A DNA stretch of 64,000 nt from Pedobacter sp. BAL39 (GCF_000170795.1 NZ_ABCM01000004.1:334197-398196), one strand, 5' to 3'. Shown: positions 33,020-42,429, numbered from the stretch's first letter. Numbers and translations: made by a program. Notes: generated by a model from the letters alone, not told the origin.

Positions 33020-33373
33020 TCAATGCCGCCAGTTCAAAAAAATTAAAATGAAATGGACCACAATACTCAGAATGAATACCGATGTCAGTAAAATATAAAA
33101 CCAGCTGTTACCAAAATAGTCGTAGGTAATCGATGACTTTACGATATGCACCAGCCCAATGCTTAGAAAACCAACAAAACACAAATTAACGATGCATAGC
33201 AGATAATGTATCCAGTTAAAAGGCAACTCCTCCTGAAGACTTCTCAGGACAAGGCCATTCAGCAATGCCACAGATAGGATCCAGGCCACTACATACACGC
33301 TCCCGTTGGTCAGGAACATAACATAGTAGGCAACGGCCATTCCCAGGTTCAGATAAGAAAGTTTCTTTAACAT
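33020..33373 (-). CDS. Hypothetical four-helix membrane protein
   Basis: 117 residues from the ATG at 33373; an in-frame upstream start would add ten residues. About four hydrophobic segments are predicted (AYYVMFL, VYVVAWILSVALLNGLVL, WIHYLLCIVNLCFVGFLSIGLV and WFYILLTSVFILSIVVHFILIFL regions). There are no charged motifs suggesting catalysis and I do not recognise the family. It is divergent from the YtxH-like gene and ends 28 bp from the long inverted repeat. Confidence 0.6.
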   Translation of the reverse strand: MLKKLSYLNLGMAVAYYVMFLTNGSVYVVAWILSVALLNGLVLRSLQEELPFNWIHYLLCIVNLCFVGFLSIGLVHIVKSSITYDYFGNSWFYILLTSVFILSIVVHFILIFLNWRH

Positions 33374-33509
33374 ACTTTCGTAATGATAAGAAAAACCCCG
33401 CAACTTCTGCGCCTAAACAAACCATTCGGCACCTTCTTTGTTATCTTTACTTCACAACAACAATACAAAAACGAAGCAGCGCTTCATCACCTTAAAACGT
33501 TATAACATT

Positions 33510-33716
33510 ATGAAAAAGGAAACGAAAATCATCGCCGGAGTATTGGCAGGAGCAGCACTTGGCGCGGCCGTAGCATTGATATTATCATCAGACAAATCAG
33601 GTGATGTGAAAGACAAAGTATCAGACTGGTTCTGCGACCTGCTGGACAGCACAAAAGATAAACTTGCTGGTCTTACTGATCAGGTAAAAGATACAGTATC
33701 AAAAGTAAAAGCATAA
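33510..33716 (+). CDS. YtxH-like small membrane protein
   Basis: 68 residues from the ATG at 33510; an upstream in-frame start would add a 24-residue non-conserved tail. One Gly/Ala-rich hydrophobic helix (IIAGVLAGAALGAAVALIL) is followed by an amphipathic charged stretch with repeated Lys/Asp and Asp-Gln-Val-Lys-Asp. This is the plan of YtxH/gas-vesicle-like stress proteins. The function is unknown. The beta-CASP gene starts 8 bp later, so the two are probably cotranscribed. Confidence 0.7.
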   Translation: MKKETKIIAGVLAGAALGAAVALILSSDKSGDVKDKVSDWFCDLLDSTKDKLAGLTDQVKDTVSKVKA

Positions 33717-33724
33717 GCCACTGA

Positions 33725-35122
33725 ATGAAAGTCACATTTCATGGAGCGGCACGTGCCGTTACAGGTAGCAAACACCTGATTACACTAAAAAACAATACCC
33801 AAATATTATTAGACTGTGGGCTGTTCCAGGGAATGGGCGACGTTACTGAGCAACTAAACGAATCTTTCGGCTTCGATCCTTCACAATTAACTTACGTGAT
33901 TTTGTCGCATGCGCACATTGATCACTGCGGTTTGTTGCCAAGGCTCGTTGCCGAAGGGTTTAGTGGTCCCATATATTGCACTCCCCCCACCATGGACCTC
34001 GCCAGGATCCTCCTGATGGACTCTGCAAAGATCCAGACCCAGGATGCAGAATATGCCAACAAGAAACTTCGAAACGGTGAGACACCGGAGCTTCCTCTGT
34101 ACAGTGAAGAGCATGTGGTTCAGACACTCAGCCAATTTAAGATTGTTGCTTACAACGAAGAATTTACCATTGATCCGTCTGTTAGCCTGTACCTCAGCGA
34201 TGCAGGTCATATCGTAGGAAGCGCTGCAGTACACCTGAACATCAAAGAAGATGGCAAAACCACCAGAATTACTTTCAGCGGCGATGTAGGCCGATATGGA
34301 GACCTCCTTCTGAAAAGCCCTCAACGTTTTACACAGGCCGATTACATCATCATGGAATCTACATATGGCGATTCCCTGCATAAAGACCTTGAACCCATCG
34401 AAGAAGCACTGCGGGAAATCATCCATCAGACTTGTATCCTCAGAAAAGGAAAAGTCATCATTCCCGCATTTAGCGTCGGCAGAACGCAGGAACTTCTCTT
34501 TGCCCTTAATGCTATGGAATTGAGAAATATACTTCCCGATGTTCAGTATTATGTAGACAGCCCCCTCGCCCTGCAGGCTACAGAAGTTCTACGTGATCAC
34601 CCTGAGGTTTACAACAATGGTGTAAAGGAGATCATGAAAAAGGACGACGACATCTTCGGATTCAAGGGACTGAAATTTATTGAGAGTGTTGCAGAATCAA
34701 AAGCGCTGAATAGCGATCCCCGACCCTGTGTCATCATCTCTTCTTCAGGAATGGCCGAAGGGGGACGTGTCAAACACCACATCCGCAACAACATCGGCAA
34801 CGCCAAAAACACCATTCTGATGGTGGGTTATGCGGAACCAAAGACCCTTGCTGGAAAACTTCTGGCCGGCGACAAAAAAGTATGGCTCTTTGGGGAAGAT
34901 TACGACGTCACCGCGAAGATCAGCTCCCTGAAGTCGATGAGCGCACATGGCGACTATGAAGACCTGCTCCAGTTTATCTCTGGTCAGGATCCGGAGAGAG
35001 TTAAAAGGATCTTCCTCGTACATGGAGAATATGACGTGCAGCAACGCTTCGCCCAGCGCCTTCGCGACAAAGGTTTTGACCATATCGCCATCCCCGAATA
35101 TCACCAGGAATTTGAGCTTTAA
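33725..35122 (+). CDS. Metallo-beta-lactamase/beta-CASP family RNA hydrolase
   Basis: 465 residues. The metal-binding motif HAHIDHCG (His62, His64, Asp66, His67) and SDAGHIVGSA are in the lactamase half; GRTQELLFAL, a beta-CASP region with PCVIISSSGMAEGGRVKHHI, and a C-terminal RMMBL-type GHGDY/VHGEYD segment follow. This architecture is that of CPSF-73-like/RNase J-like nucleases that process RNA. The real substrate is not known. It lies between the YtxH-like gene and the methyltransferase. Confidence 0.92.
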   Translation: MKVTFHGAARAVTGSKHLITLKNNTQILLDCGLFQGMGDVTEQLNESFGFDPSQLTYVILSHAHIDHCGLLPRLVAEGFSGPIYCTPPTMDLARILLMDSAKIQTQDAEYANKKLRNGETPELPLYSEEHVVQTLSQFKIVAYNEEFTIDPSVSLYLSDAGHIVGSAAVHLNIKEDGKTTRITFSGDVGRYGDLLLKSPQRFTQADYIIMESTYGDSLHKDLEPIEEALREIIHQTCILRKGKVIIPAFSVGRTQELLFALNAMELRNILPDVQYYVDSPLALQATEVLRDHPEVYNNGVKEIMKKDDDIFGFKGLKFIESVAESKALNSDPRPCVIISSSGMAEGGRVKHHIRNNIGNAKNTILMVGYAEPKTLAGKLLAGDKKVWLFGEDYDVTAKISSLKSMSAHGDYEDLLQFISGQDPERVKRIFLVHGEYDVQQRFAQRLRDKGFDHIAIPEYHQEFEL

Positions 35123-35138
35123 GCTTTAAAGGTTTTTT

Positions 35139-35146
35139 TATCTTTG
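35139..35146 (+). promoter_or_regulatory. -7 box directly before the methyltransferase start
   Basis: TATCTTTG, a full consensus match, is separated from the ATG at 35151 by CTCC only. A TTTG at 35111-35114 is a possible -33 element with a rather long 24-bp spacer. A transcript from here would be leaderless or nearly so. Confidence 0.5.
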
Positions 35147-35150
35147 CTCC

Positions 35151-35843
35151 ATGGACGTTTTCGGCGAAGCGCTAAAAGATCAATATACCAAACCACCCGC
35201 AGAAACCCTGTGGGTGCACAACTCCTATGATGAACCGGAAGAGATGCCGGTAGACATCTACTTCAGAAATGAAAAAGAAATGCCCGACCTGGAACTGCGG
35301 GCACTGGACCTCTGCAAAGGGAAAATCCTCGATGTGGGTGCCGGCGTGGGCAGCCACGCGCTGATCCTCCAGCACCGCGGACATGATGTCACCGCCATGG
35401 ACATCTCCGCACCGGCAGTCACCATCATGAAACAAAGGGGACTTAAAAAAGCCATCGAAGGAAACATCCTTACTTACAAAGGACAATCTTACGACACCCT
35501 GCTCTTTATGATGAACGGCATCGGACTTACCGGATCTATCCCAGGCCTCAAATCCTTTCTGCAACATGTGAAATCACTGCTCAATCCCGGAGGGCAGCTC
35601 ATCTTCGACAGCTCTGATCTTTCCTACCTTTATCAGGAAGTACCTTTTCCGCTAAATGGATATTATGGAGAAGTCAGCTTCCGTTATGAATACAAAAGCG
35701 TGAAAGGCAACTGGTTCAAATGGGTCTATGTAGATCAGCGTACATTGAAGGAAATCGCTTCTGCCGCGGGCTGGTACACAGAAGTGGTGTTTGAAGATGA
35801 CCAGGATCAGTATCTGGCTCGGTTGACATTAACAGCGAAATAA
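35151..35843 (+). CDS. Class I SAM-dependent methyltransferase
   Basis: 230 residues. Motif I ILDVGAGVGSHAL (Asp61 to about 71) binds SAM; the acidic residue after strand 2 is in VTAMDISAPAV, and motif IV-like LLFMMNGIGLTG follows. It is a small Rossmann methyltransferase; the substrate cannot be told. The N-terminus FGEALKDQY precedes the domain by about 50 residues. It is followed by a long terminator that also serves pepT. Confidence 0.88.
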   Translation: MDVFGEALKDQYTKPPAETLWVHNSYDEPEEMPVDIYFRNEKEMPDLELRALDLCKGKILDVGAGVGSHALILQHRGHDVTAMDISAPAVTIMKQRGLKKAIEGNILTYKGQSYDTLLFMMNGIGLTGSIPGLKSFLQHVKSLLNPGGQLIFDSSDLSYLYQEVPFPLNGYYGEVSFRYEYKSVKGNWFKWVYVDQRTLKEIASAAGWYTEVVFEDDQDQYLARLTLTAK

Positions 35844-35855
35844 ATTTACCCCTCG

Positions 35856-35902
35856 ACAAACATAAACGGTCATGCCCTGGAGACATGACCGTTTATGTTT
35901 GT
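35856..35902. terminator. Bidirectional terminator between methyltransferase and pepT
   Basis: A perfect 19-bp stem (35856-35874 with 35884-35902) and a 9-nt loop. The 3' arm is T-rich on both strands. It is the longest perfect terminator stem in the window. Confidence 0.85.
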
Positions 35903-35923
35903 TGAACTTTTTCTTCGCGGATG

Positions 35924-37177
35924 TTAAGCCTTTTCTTCCCAGATGGCTGCAATGTTCAGGATGGTCTCTACCGCCTTCTCCATGTCCTGCACAGAAGCCC
36001 ATTCCTGCTTTCCATGAAAAGCATGCTCCCCGGCAAAGATGTTCGGACAAGGCAGTCCCATGAACGACAGACGTGAACCATCGGTACCGCCTCTGATGCT
36101 TTGCTGCTTCGGCACAATGCCGGCGCGCCTGATCGCCTCCACACCGTACTCAATCACCTGAGGATACTGATCCAGTACCTGCTTCATATTTCTATACTGC
36201 TCGGTAATTTTGAGCTCGTAGGTTGAGTTTGGAAAATCCTCGATGATGTTCTGTACTGTAGCATCCAGCAGCTCTCCATTGGCTTTCAGCTGCTCATCAT
36301 CAAAGGCACGCAAAATAAATCTCCCCTGAGCCTGCTCCACACTACCGCTGATGGACACTGGATGGATAAACCCTTCCTTGTCTTCGGTAGATTCAGGAGA
36401 AAGGCAATCTGCCGGTAAGGCGCTGATCACATCCGAAAGGATCTTAATCGCACTTTCCATCTTTCCCTTTGCAAAGCCTGGATGTGTGCTTACCCCGTTG
36501 ATGGTCAGCACTGCGCCATCGGCTGAGAAAGTCTCATCTTCGATAGAACCCAGCGTCTCTCCATCCACAGTATACCCGAAATCGGCACCCAGCTTTTTCA
36601 AATCGGCCTTGTCCACACCTCTTCCGATTTCCTCATCTGGAGTAAACAGAATCCGGATGGTTCCATGTTTGAACTCCGGGTTGGCCATCAAAAATACCGC
36701 AGCTTCCATAATTTCAGTAACACCTGATTTATTATCTGCGCCCAGCAAGGTCATACCACTCGCGGTGATGATGTCATTACCGATCTGGTCCTTCAGGTCA
36801 GGATGCTCTGACATGCGCAGCACAATAGAATGGTCATCAGGTAATACCAGGTCCTGACCCTGATAGTTTTTGTGGATGATGGGTTTTACATTTGTCCCGC
36901 TGCAATCCGGTGAAGTGTCCATATGTGAGCAGAAACAGATGACCGGAACCTGCTTGTCCGAGTTGGAAGGGATGGTGGCATAAACATATCCCCACTCATC
37001 CAGATGGGCATCGGCAATACCGATTTCCAGAAGCTCTGCAACCAGCACCCTGCCCAGGTCTTTTTGTTTTTCTGTGGATGGAACTGTAGGCGAAGCAGGG
37101 TCCGACTGAGTATCGATCTGCACGTATTTTGCAAATCTGTTTTCGAGGGAATTGTTTTTATTTTGATACTTTAGCAT
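35924..37177 (-). CDS. pepT: Peptidase T (tripeptide aminopeptidase)
   Basis: 417 residues, M20 family. It removes N-terminal residues from tripeptides in the cytoplasm. Zinc-site motifs are SHMDTSPDCSG (His85, Asp87), LLGADNKSGVTEIMEAA and TPDEEIGRGVD, plus SIRGGTDGSRLSFMGLPCPN near the C-terminus. Full length. It fits the surrounding peptide-degradation genes. A -7 box (TAGCTTTG) lies 14 bp upstream of the ATG. Confidence 0.95.
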   Translation of the reverse strand: MLKYQNKNNSLENRFAKYVQIDTQSDPASPTVPSTEKQKDLGRVLVAELLEIGIADAHLDEWGYVYATIPSNSDKQVPVICFCSHMDTSPDCSGTNVKPIIHKNYQGQDLVLPDDHSIVLRMSEHPDLKDQIGNDIITASGMTLLGADNKSGVTEIMEAAVFLMANPEFKHGTIRILFTPDEEIGRGVDKADLKKLGADFGYTVDGETLGSIEDETFSADGAVLTINGVSTHPGFAKGKMESAIKILSDVISALPADCLSPESTEDKEGFIHPVSISGSVEQAQGRFILRAFDDEQLKANGELLDATVQNIIEDFPNSTYELKITEQYRNMKQVLDQYPQVIEYGVEAIRRAGIVPKQQSIRGGTDGSRLSFMGLPCPNIFAGEHAFHGKQEWASVQDMEKAVETILNIAAIWEEKA

Positions 37178-37190
37178 AGTCTTAAAAAAA

Positions 37191-37198
37191 CAAAGCTA
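37191..37198 (-). promoter_or_regulatory. -7 box for pepT
   Basis: Minus-strand TAGCTTTG matches TAnnTTTG and would give a leader of about 8 nt. The divergent outer-membrane-type gene starts 7 bp further on. Confidence 0.5.
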
Positions 37199-37204
37199 AA
37201 TATT

Positions 37205-37906
37205 TTGAAAACAATTATCACCGCATGTCTCGCACTTCTACTTTGTACAACGGCTACTGCGCAGAGTAATTTCTACAAAATGAGCTTTGGAGGTGGTTTC
37301 GGCATTACAACTTCTTATGCCGATGTCGAGAAACACAGCAAGGCCTTTGCGGGGAACCTGGTGTTCGACTACTATTTTACACCTTTCATAAGCCTGGGCC
37401 TGGAAGGTCAGATGGGGGAAGTTGCCGGTGGAGATATAGATACGGATCCTTATCACCGGCAGTTTATCAACCAGTTCAAAGCCTTCGCATTTACAGGCAA
37501 GGTAGCCCTCGGCGCGCTGACCGACTACGAACACAACAACTTCCTTGACAACATTAAAGGCCTATACCTTGGCAGTGGTGTCGGCCTGATCCAGAATAAA
37601 ATGACAGGAATCGTACGACGAGACCCGCTGACGGATGCATATTACCCTGGCAGCGATGAGTCCAAAGACCTGCGCATCCCCATCAACCTGGGGATAGATT
37701 TTTTCTTTCCCAATAAATATGGGCAAACACGCCTCTTGCTGAACGTCAATTATCAAGGTAATATCATACTTGGTGAAGGGCTGGATGGCTACGATGACTC
37801 CTCCCGGAGGTTTCGCAGCGGAAGTCCGGACATCTACACCTTCCTTTCCATCGGGCTTCGCTACCAGTTCGGTCAGATTGGATTGTCTAAAAAGTCCTTC
37901 TTTTAA
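37205..37906 (+). CDS. Outer membrane beta-barrel-type protein
   Basis: 233 residues. The TTG start at 37205 gives a clear signal peptide (MKTIITACLALLLCTTATAQ). The mature protein has regular alternating strands, including a Gly-rich MSFGGGFGITTSY, ending near FLSIGLRYQFGQ, as in small outer-membrane porin-like proteins. Closest recalled family is the PF13568-type 'outer membrane beta-barrel' group; no substrate is known. It precedes the M14 peptidase by 9 bp, which suggests cotranscription. Confidence 0.7.
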   Translation: MKTIITACLALLLCTTATAQSNFYKMSFGGGFGITTSYADVEKHSKAFAGNLVFDYYFTPFISLGLEGQMGEVAGGDIDTDPYHRQFINQFKAFAFTGKVALGALTDYEHNNFLDNIKGLYLGSGVGLIQNKMTGIVRRDPLTDAYYPGSDESKDLRIPINLGIDFFFPNKYGQTRLLLNVNYQGNIILGEGLDGYDDSSRRFRSGSPDIYTFLSIGLRYQFGQIGLSKKSFF

Positions 37907-37915
37907 TCCTGCCGT

Positions 37916-39670
37916 ATGACTGAAAGCCGATACATCACACCCTTTTTACTGATCTTTTTTCTCGCCTTTAATATGGAATCTTCAGCACAGCAGACACCTT
38001 TTGAACGTCAGCCCCACACGACTGCCACCTATCATGAGGTCATCGCACATTACCAGCAGCTGGCAGCAGCTTATCCGCAGGCCAGACTATTGAGCTATGG
38101 CAGTACAGACTTCGGCAAACCACTGCACCTGCTGGTGCTGGCCCGGGACAAGGAGTTTGATCCGCTAAAAATCAGAAACAGCCATAAAACCGTATTGCTG
38201 ATAAATAATGGCATCCACCCCGGAGAGCCTGAAGGAATTGACGCCAGCATGATGCTCGCCAGGGACCTTCTGAAGAAAAATGCAATCCCCGACAATGTCG
38301 TGATCTGTATCATCCCCGTATATAACATCGATGGCATCTTCAACAGAACAGGAACCTCACGTGCCAATCAGAATGGCCCTGATGCCTACGGATTTCGTGG
38401 CAACAGCAAAAATTATGACCTCAACCGGGACTTCATCAAGACGGACTCCAGAAACTCCCAGACCTTCCAGCAGATCTTCAACATCTGGCAGCCCGAAGTA
38501 TTTGTGGATACACACACCAGTAATGGTGCCGACTACCAGTATACCATGACCCTCATCCCCACACATAAGGATAAACTACAAAAGACATTGTCGGCATACC
38601 TCACCAGGAAAATGATTCCTTCGCTATATGCCGACATGAAAAAAGTGGGTTATGAGATGATCCCCTATGTTAATTCCATTGAGGAAAGCCCCGATGCCGG
38701 CATCACAGGATTTCTTGAGTCTCCACGTTATTCCACAGGATATGCAGCCCTCCACAACACCATCGGTTTTATGCCGGAAACGCACATGCTAAAAGCATAT
38801 GACAAGCGTGTAGACGCCACCTACAAGCTGCTGGAGACCTACGTTGACCTGGTTTCAAGGGATGCTGCGATCATCAGAAAGAATAAAATCCAGGCAGACC
38901 TTGAAGTGGCCGCACAGCAAGAGTTTGACATCGAATGGAAACTCAACAAGGAACAGGCAGAGCCACTGGAGTTTAAGGGTTATGCCGCAAAGGAAAAAAC
39001 CAGTGAGGTAAGTGGCTTCAAACGCCTCTATTATGACAGAGCAGCTCCCTATACTAAAAACATCAACTACTGGAACAACTTTGTGCCTTCAGTAACCATC
39101 AGCAAACCCATTGCTTATATCATTCCTAAAGCCTGGGAGAGAATTGTTGAGCTGCTGAAGCTAAACAAGGTGAAGGTACAGCAACTGGCAAAAGATACAC
39201 AGCTACCCGTAGAAATGTATTACATCGGCGACTTTAAAACTTCTTCAAGTCCCTATGAAGGGCATTACCTCCATTCTGCAGTACAGCTCCAGTCCAAACA
39301 ACAAAACATCACCTTTTACGAAGGTGATTATATCGTATATGTAGACCAGACTGTTAACCGCTACATCATCGAAACCCTGGAGCCGCAGGCGACAGATTCC
39401 TTTTTCAACTGGAACTTTTTCGACTCCATCCTGAGCATGAAGGAACATTTCTCCGCCTACGTTTTTGAAGACACTGCGGCTGAACTGCTCAGGAAAGACC
39501 CTGCTTTACGCGAAAAGCTGGAGCAGAAAAAAGCCGGCAACGCTGATTTTGCAAAAGATGGTTCTGCACAGCTCGACTTTGTCTATAAGAACTCCGAATA
39601 CTATGAATCTACACACCTGCGTTATCCTATAGCCCGGTTAATCAATAACACCCCTTTAAGCATTAAATAA
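37916..39670 (+). CDS. M14 family zinc carboxypeptidase, secreted
   Basis: 584 residues. A signal peptide (about 1-25, ending SSAQQ) is followed by the M14 domain: zinc ligands in HPGEPEG (His101, Glu104), the arginine/substrate region NPDAYGFRGN-like, VDTHTSNGADYQ with the third zinc ligand, and MPETHML near the catalytic Glu. The C-terminal 250 residues are a less conserved accessory region. It would cut C-terminal residues or act on peptidoglycan-like peptides in the periplasm. The rhomboid gene starts directly at its stop codon. Confidence 0.9.
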   Translation: MTESRYITPFLLIFFLAFNMESSAQQTPFERQPHTTATYHEVIAHYQQLAAAYPQARLLSYGSTDFGKPLHLLVLARDKEFDPLKIRNSHKTVLLINNGIHPGEPEGIDASMMLARDLLKKNAIPDNVVICIIPVYNIDGIFNRTGTSRANQNGPDAYGFRGNSKNYDLNRDFIKTDSRNSQTFQQIFNIWQPEVFVDTHTSNGADYQYTMTLIPTHKDKLQKTLSAYLTRKMIPSLYADMKKVGYEMIPYVNSIEESPDAGITGFLESPRYSTGYAALHNTIGFMPETHMLKAYDKRVDATYKLLETYVDLVSRDAAIIRKNKIQADLEVAAQQEFDIEWKLNKEQAEPLEFKGYAAKEKTSEVSGFKRLYYDRAAPYTKNINYWNNFVPSVTISKPIAYIIPKAWERIVELLKLNKVKVQQLAKDTQLPVEMYYIGDFKTSSSPYEGHYLHSAVQLQSKQQNITFYEGDYIVYVDQTVNRYIIETLEPQATDSFFNWNFFDSILSMKEHFSAYVFEDTAAELLRKDPALREKLEQKKAGNADFAKDGSAQLDFVYKNSEYYESTHLRYPIARLINNTPLSIK

Positions 39671-40279
39671 ATGGAATTCCTCATCAACACGCCCGTCGCG
39701 TCACTCATTTTTGTATTCACCATCGTCACCAGTCTATATGCCTTTAACGACAATAGCCTGTTTGGAAAGTTCATGCTCCACCCCTATAGTGTATCCAGGA
39801 AACATAAAGTTTATACGCTGATCACCAGCGGACTGATTCATGCCGACTGGATGCACCTGATATTTAACATGATGAGTTTTTACTTTTTTGCCTTCAGGCT
39901 GGAAAGCCTGATGGGCTCCTGGCAGTTTGGTTTACTTTATTTTGTCAGCCTCATCTTAAGCGACATCCCTTCTGTCATCAAGCATAAAGACGATATGTGG
40001 TACAACAGCCTTGGGGCATCAGGTGCCATCAGTGCGGTGATCTTCAGCTTCATCTTATTCGACCCGATGTCAAAAATGATCATCTTCCCTCTGCCAATTC
40101 CCATCTGGGCATGGTTGTTCGGTATCCTCTATCTGGCTTATTGCTGGCAGATGTCGCGCAATGCAAAAGACCACATCAACCATGACGCCCACTTATTTGG
40201 TGCACTGTCAGGCTTGATCATTACCGTATTGCTGGTGCCGGGAATCATTCCAAACTTTATTGCCCGCCTGACCGCTTAA
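39671..40279 (+). CDS. Rhomboid family intramembrane serine protease
   Basis: 202 residues with six hydrophobic segments. The L1 loop/TM2 motif HADWMHLIFNMM is present, the catalytic Ser is in GASG (Ser117), and the catalytic His is in HLFGALSG (His174). It would cleave membrane-anchored proteins within the bilayer. Its ATG is immediately after the M14 stop (TAAATG), so the two are translated from one mRNA. Confidence 0.92.
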   Translation: MEFLINTPVASLIFVFTIVTSLYAFNDNSLFGKFMLHPYSVSRKHKVYTLITSGLIHADWMHLIFNMMSFYFFAFRLESLMGSWQFGLLYFVSLILSDIPSVIKHKDDMWYNSLGASGAISAVIFSFILFDPMSKMIIFPLPIPIWAWLFGILYLAYCWQMSRNAKDHINHDAHLFGALSGLIITVLLVPGIIPNFIARLTA

Positions 40280-40321
40280 CCAATCGGGGTAGCTTAGATC
40301 CTAATGCATGAAGTCAATGTC

Positions 40322-41290
40322 TTAGCTGGTCGCAGGCAGCGATGCCGGCTCAAAATAGCTGATCGGATTGGTAGGATCTTTAATGATCTCAAATAACGTA
40401 TGTCCCCATGGTTTCCAGAAATCCTGTAATACCTGGGCATACGTTTTATGCTGCCAATGGTCAAACAAAGGTTTGTTCAATGTTCCCCGCAGAGGCATGG
40501 CGTCAATAAAGATAGAACCCTCTACGGGCATGATGGCATATTCAGGCAACCTGTTGAATAGGTACGCAGAGTAATAAAACCTTGCACACAGCTCCTCAAA
40601 CTGTGGTGCTGACAAAGGCTGTCCCTTGATCTGACCCAGCAGTTCCTCATGGAACCTTCTATTGGTGCCATTGTCCTGCAGACAGGCAATGATCCCGAAA
40701 TCCTTAAGTTTCATGGAGAAGGTGATGGTATTGATCTCATCCCTGAAGCTGAAAGGGGTATCATGATCTTCCAAAGGCACAACCACAATTGACCAGGGAC
40801 TGAAATCTTCATATACCACATTCAGGTAGATGCTCTGGATCATCGTATGCAAATTTCCGAACTTATGCATCAGTCCCTGCGACATGTTTACTCCGTCGGC
40901 ACTGATCTGTTGCAACCTTACCGCCGCATTCATCTCAATATACAACAGGCTGTACATAAATTTACCAATCCATTTGAAAAGGGTCTCCTCCTCCAGTTGC
41001 GAGACACCCGCATACCCCTGCTCAAAAGCTGTGGCAATCTGCTCCTCCAAAGGCTGCAGGAAATGCTCCAGCACCTCAGTGTTGCAGGGTACCCTCAGCG
41101 TATTGTAAGCACGCACACTCTCATCCAACAGTTTAATCTGCTCTGCCCCACTGAAGTTGGCCATCTCCAGCAGCCACTCCGGCAGGACACTGATGTCCAC
41201 AACGGGAGTACTGAAGGTATCACCACTCAGGAAACAGTTTTTATACTTGAAATCGAAGTTTTTAAAAGGTTGATATATTGTGCTATTCAT
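40322..41290 (-). CDS. Hypothetical protein, 322 residues, unknown family
   Basis: The ATG at 41290 is preferred over a GTG three codons upstream. The protein is soluble, with no signal peptide or transmembrane segment. It is rich in aromatic residues, with segments such as WLLEMANFSGAEQIKLL, LFKWIGKFMYSLLYIEM and SPWSIVVVPLEDHDTPFSF. I do not recognise the family and see no nucleotide- or metal-binding motif. It is divergent from the dipeptide epimerase gene, with 90 bp between starts. Confidence 0.75.
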   Translation of the reverse strand: MNSTIYQPFKNFDFKYKNCFLSGDTFSTPVVDISVLPEWLLEMANFSGAEQIKLLDESVRAYNTLRVPCNTEVLEHFLQPLEEQIATAFEQGYAGVSQLEEETLFKWIGKFMYSLLYIEMNAAVRLQQISADGVNMSQGLMHKFGNLHTMIQSIYLNVVYEDFSPWSIVVVPLEDHDTPFSFRDEINTITFSMKLKDFGIIACLQDNGTNRRFHEELLGQIKGQPLSAPQFEELCARFYYSAYLFNRLPEYAIMPVEGSIFIDAMPLRGTLNKPLFDHWQHKTYAQVLQDFWKPWGHTLFEIIKDPTNPISYFEPASLPATS

Positions 41291-41380
41291 ACAAGGCACA
41301 ATATTAAGTATATTATTTTTACATTCGCTTTGACGCTCATTTTTTAACTTTTATATTACCATTTCCAAGCACCCATACCC

Positions 41381-42418
41381 ATGAAGGCAGCCTATTGCGC
41401 GTATCAGCTCCAGCTCAGACACCCCTTTACCATCAGTGGATTTTCACGTACCAGCACACCTTTGTTGCTGCTGAAGCTGAGCTACGAGGGGATCGATGGA
41501 TACGGAGAAGCCTCTATGGTGCCCTACCTCGGCGAAAGCCATGCTACGGCAATGGAATTCCTGAAAAAGGTGGACTGGAACAGGTTCTCCTATCCTTTTA
41601 TTTTTGAAGAGGTGATCAGTTATCTGGATGCAATCGACACTGGAAATGCAGCGGTAAAGGCGGCGATAGACATTGCCTTGAATGACCTCAGCGGGAAGAT
41701 TGCAAATAAACCATGTTATGAGCTTTATGGTGCCGAACCGGCAAAAATGCCGGTAAGCTCCTATACTATCGGTATCGATACGCAGGAGGTGATGCGTGAG
41801 AAAGCCCTGGCTGCAAAAGACTTTAAAGTGCTCAAGGTAAAACTGGGGACGGCCAATGACAAGGACATCATCAGGACCATCAGGAGCGTCAGCAATGTAC
41901 CGCTTTATGTAGATGCCAACCAGGGCTGGACAGACCGGAAGATGGCTGTCGACCTGGTGTACTGGCTGCATGACCAGGGGGTAGTGCTCATCGAGCAGCC
42001 CATGGATAAACATAATCTGGAAGGTAATGCCTGGCTCACACAACGCAGCCCTATTCCTATCCTTGCAGATGAAGCTGTGCAACGGCTAGCCGATATTGAG
42101 CGCCTGAAAGGGGCCTATCATGGCATCAACATCAAACTTATGAAAAGTACGGGAATGTATGAAGGGCACCAGATGATTGAAAAGGCACGGTCCCTGGGGA
42201 TGAAGGTCCTCATTGGCTGCATGAGCGAAAGCTCCTGTGCGACACTTGCAAGTGCAGCCCTTGCGCCGCTGTGCAACTGGGCAGATCTGGATGGTCCATT
42301 TCTCAGCAGCAACAATCCTTTTGATTCCCCGCAATTCCTTGCGGGGAAATATCAGTTGAAAGACCTGCCCGGAATAGGGCTCGAGGGTATTCCTCAGGAT
42401 CTGTTTACCGCGCTTTAA
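41381..42418 (+). CDS. Dipeptide epimerase (L-Ala-D/L-Glu type), enolase superfamily
   Basis: 345 residues. It interconverts L-Ala-D-Glu and L-Ala-L-Glu or related dipeptides released from cell wall. Catalytic features: KxK (Lys152-Val-Lys154), metal ligands Asp178 (VDANQGW), Glu205 (IEQP) and Asp230 (LADEAV), Lys252 (NIKLMK), and a C-terminal DxD (Asp302, Asp304) that in this family binds the dipeptide amino group. Exact specificity needs assay. It fits the peptide-handling context on both sides (peptidase T, M14, M28). Confidence 0.88.
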   Translation: MKAAYCAYQLQLRHPFTISGFSRTSTPLLLLKLSYEGIDGYGEASMVPYLGESHATAMEFLKKVDWNRFSYPFIFEEVISYLDAIDTGNAAVKAAIDIALNDLSGKIANKPCYELYGAEPAKMPVSSYTIGIDTQEVMREKALAAKDFKVLKVKLGTANDKDIIRTIRSVSNVPLYVDANQGWTDRKMAVDLVYWLHDQGVVLIEQPMDKHNLEGNAWLTQRSPIPILADEAVQRLADIERLKGAYHGINIKLMKSTGMYEGHQMIEKARSLGMKVLIGCMSESSCATLASAALAPLCNWADLDGPFLSSNNPFDSPQFLAGKYQLKDLPGIGLEGIPQDLFTAL

Positions 42419-42429
42419 CAGTAATGCGT

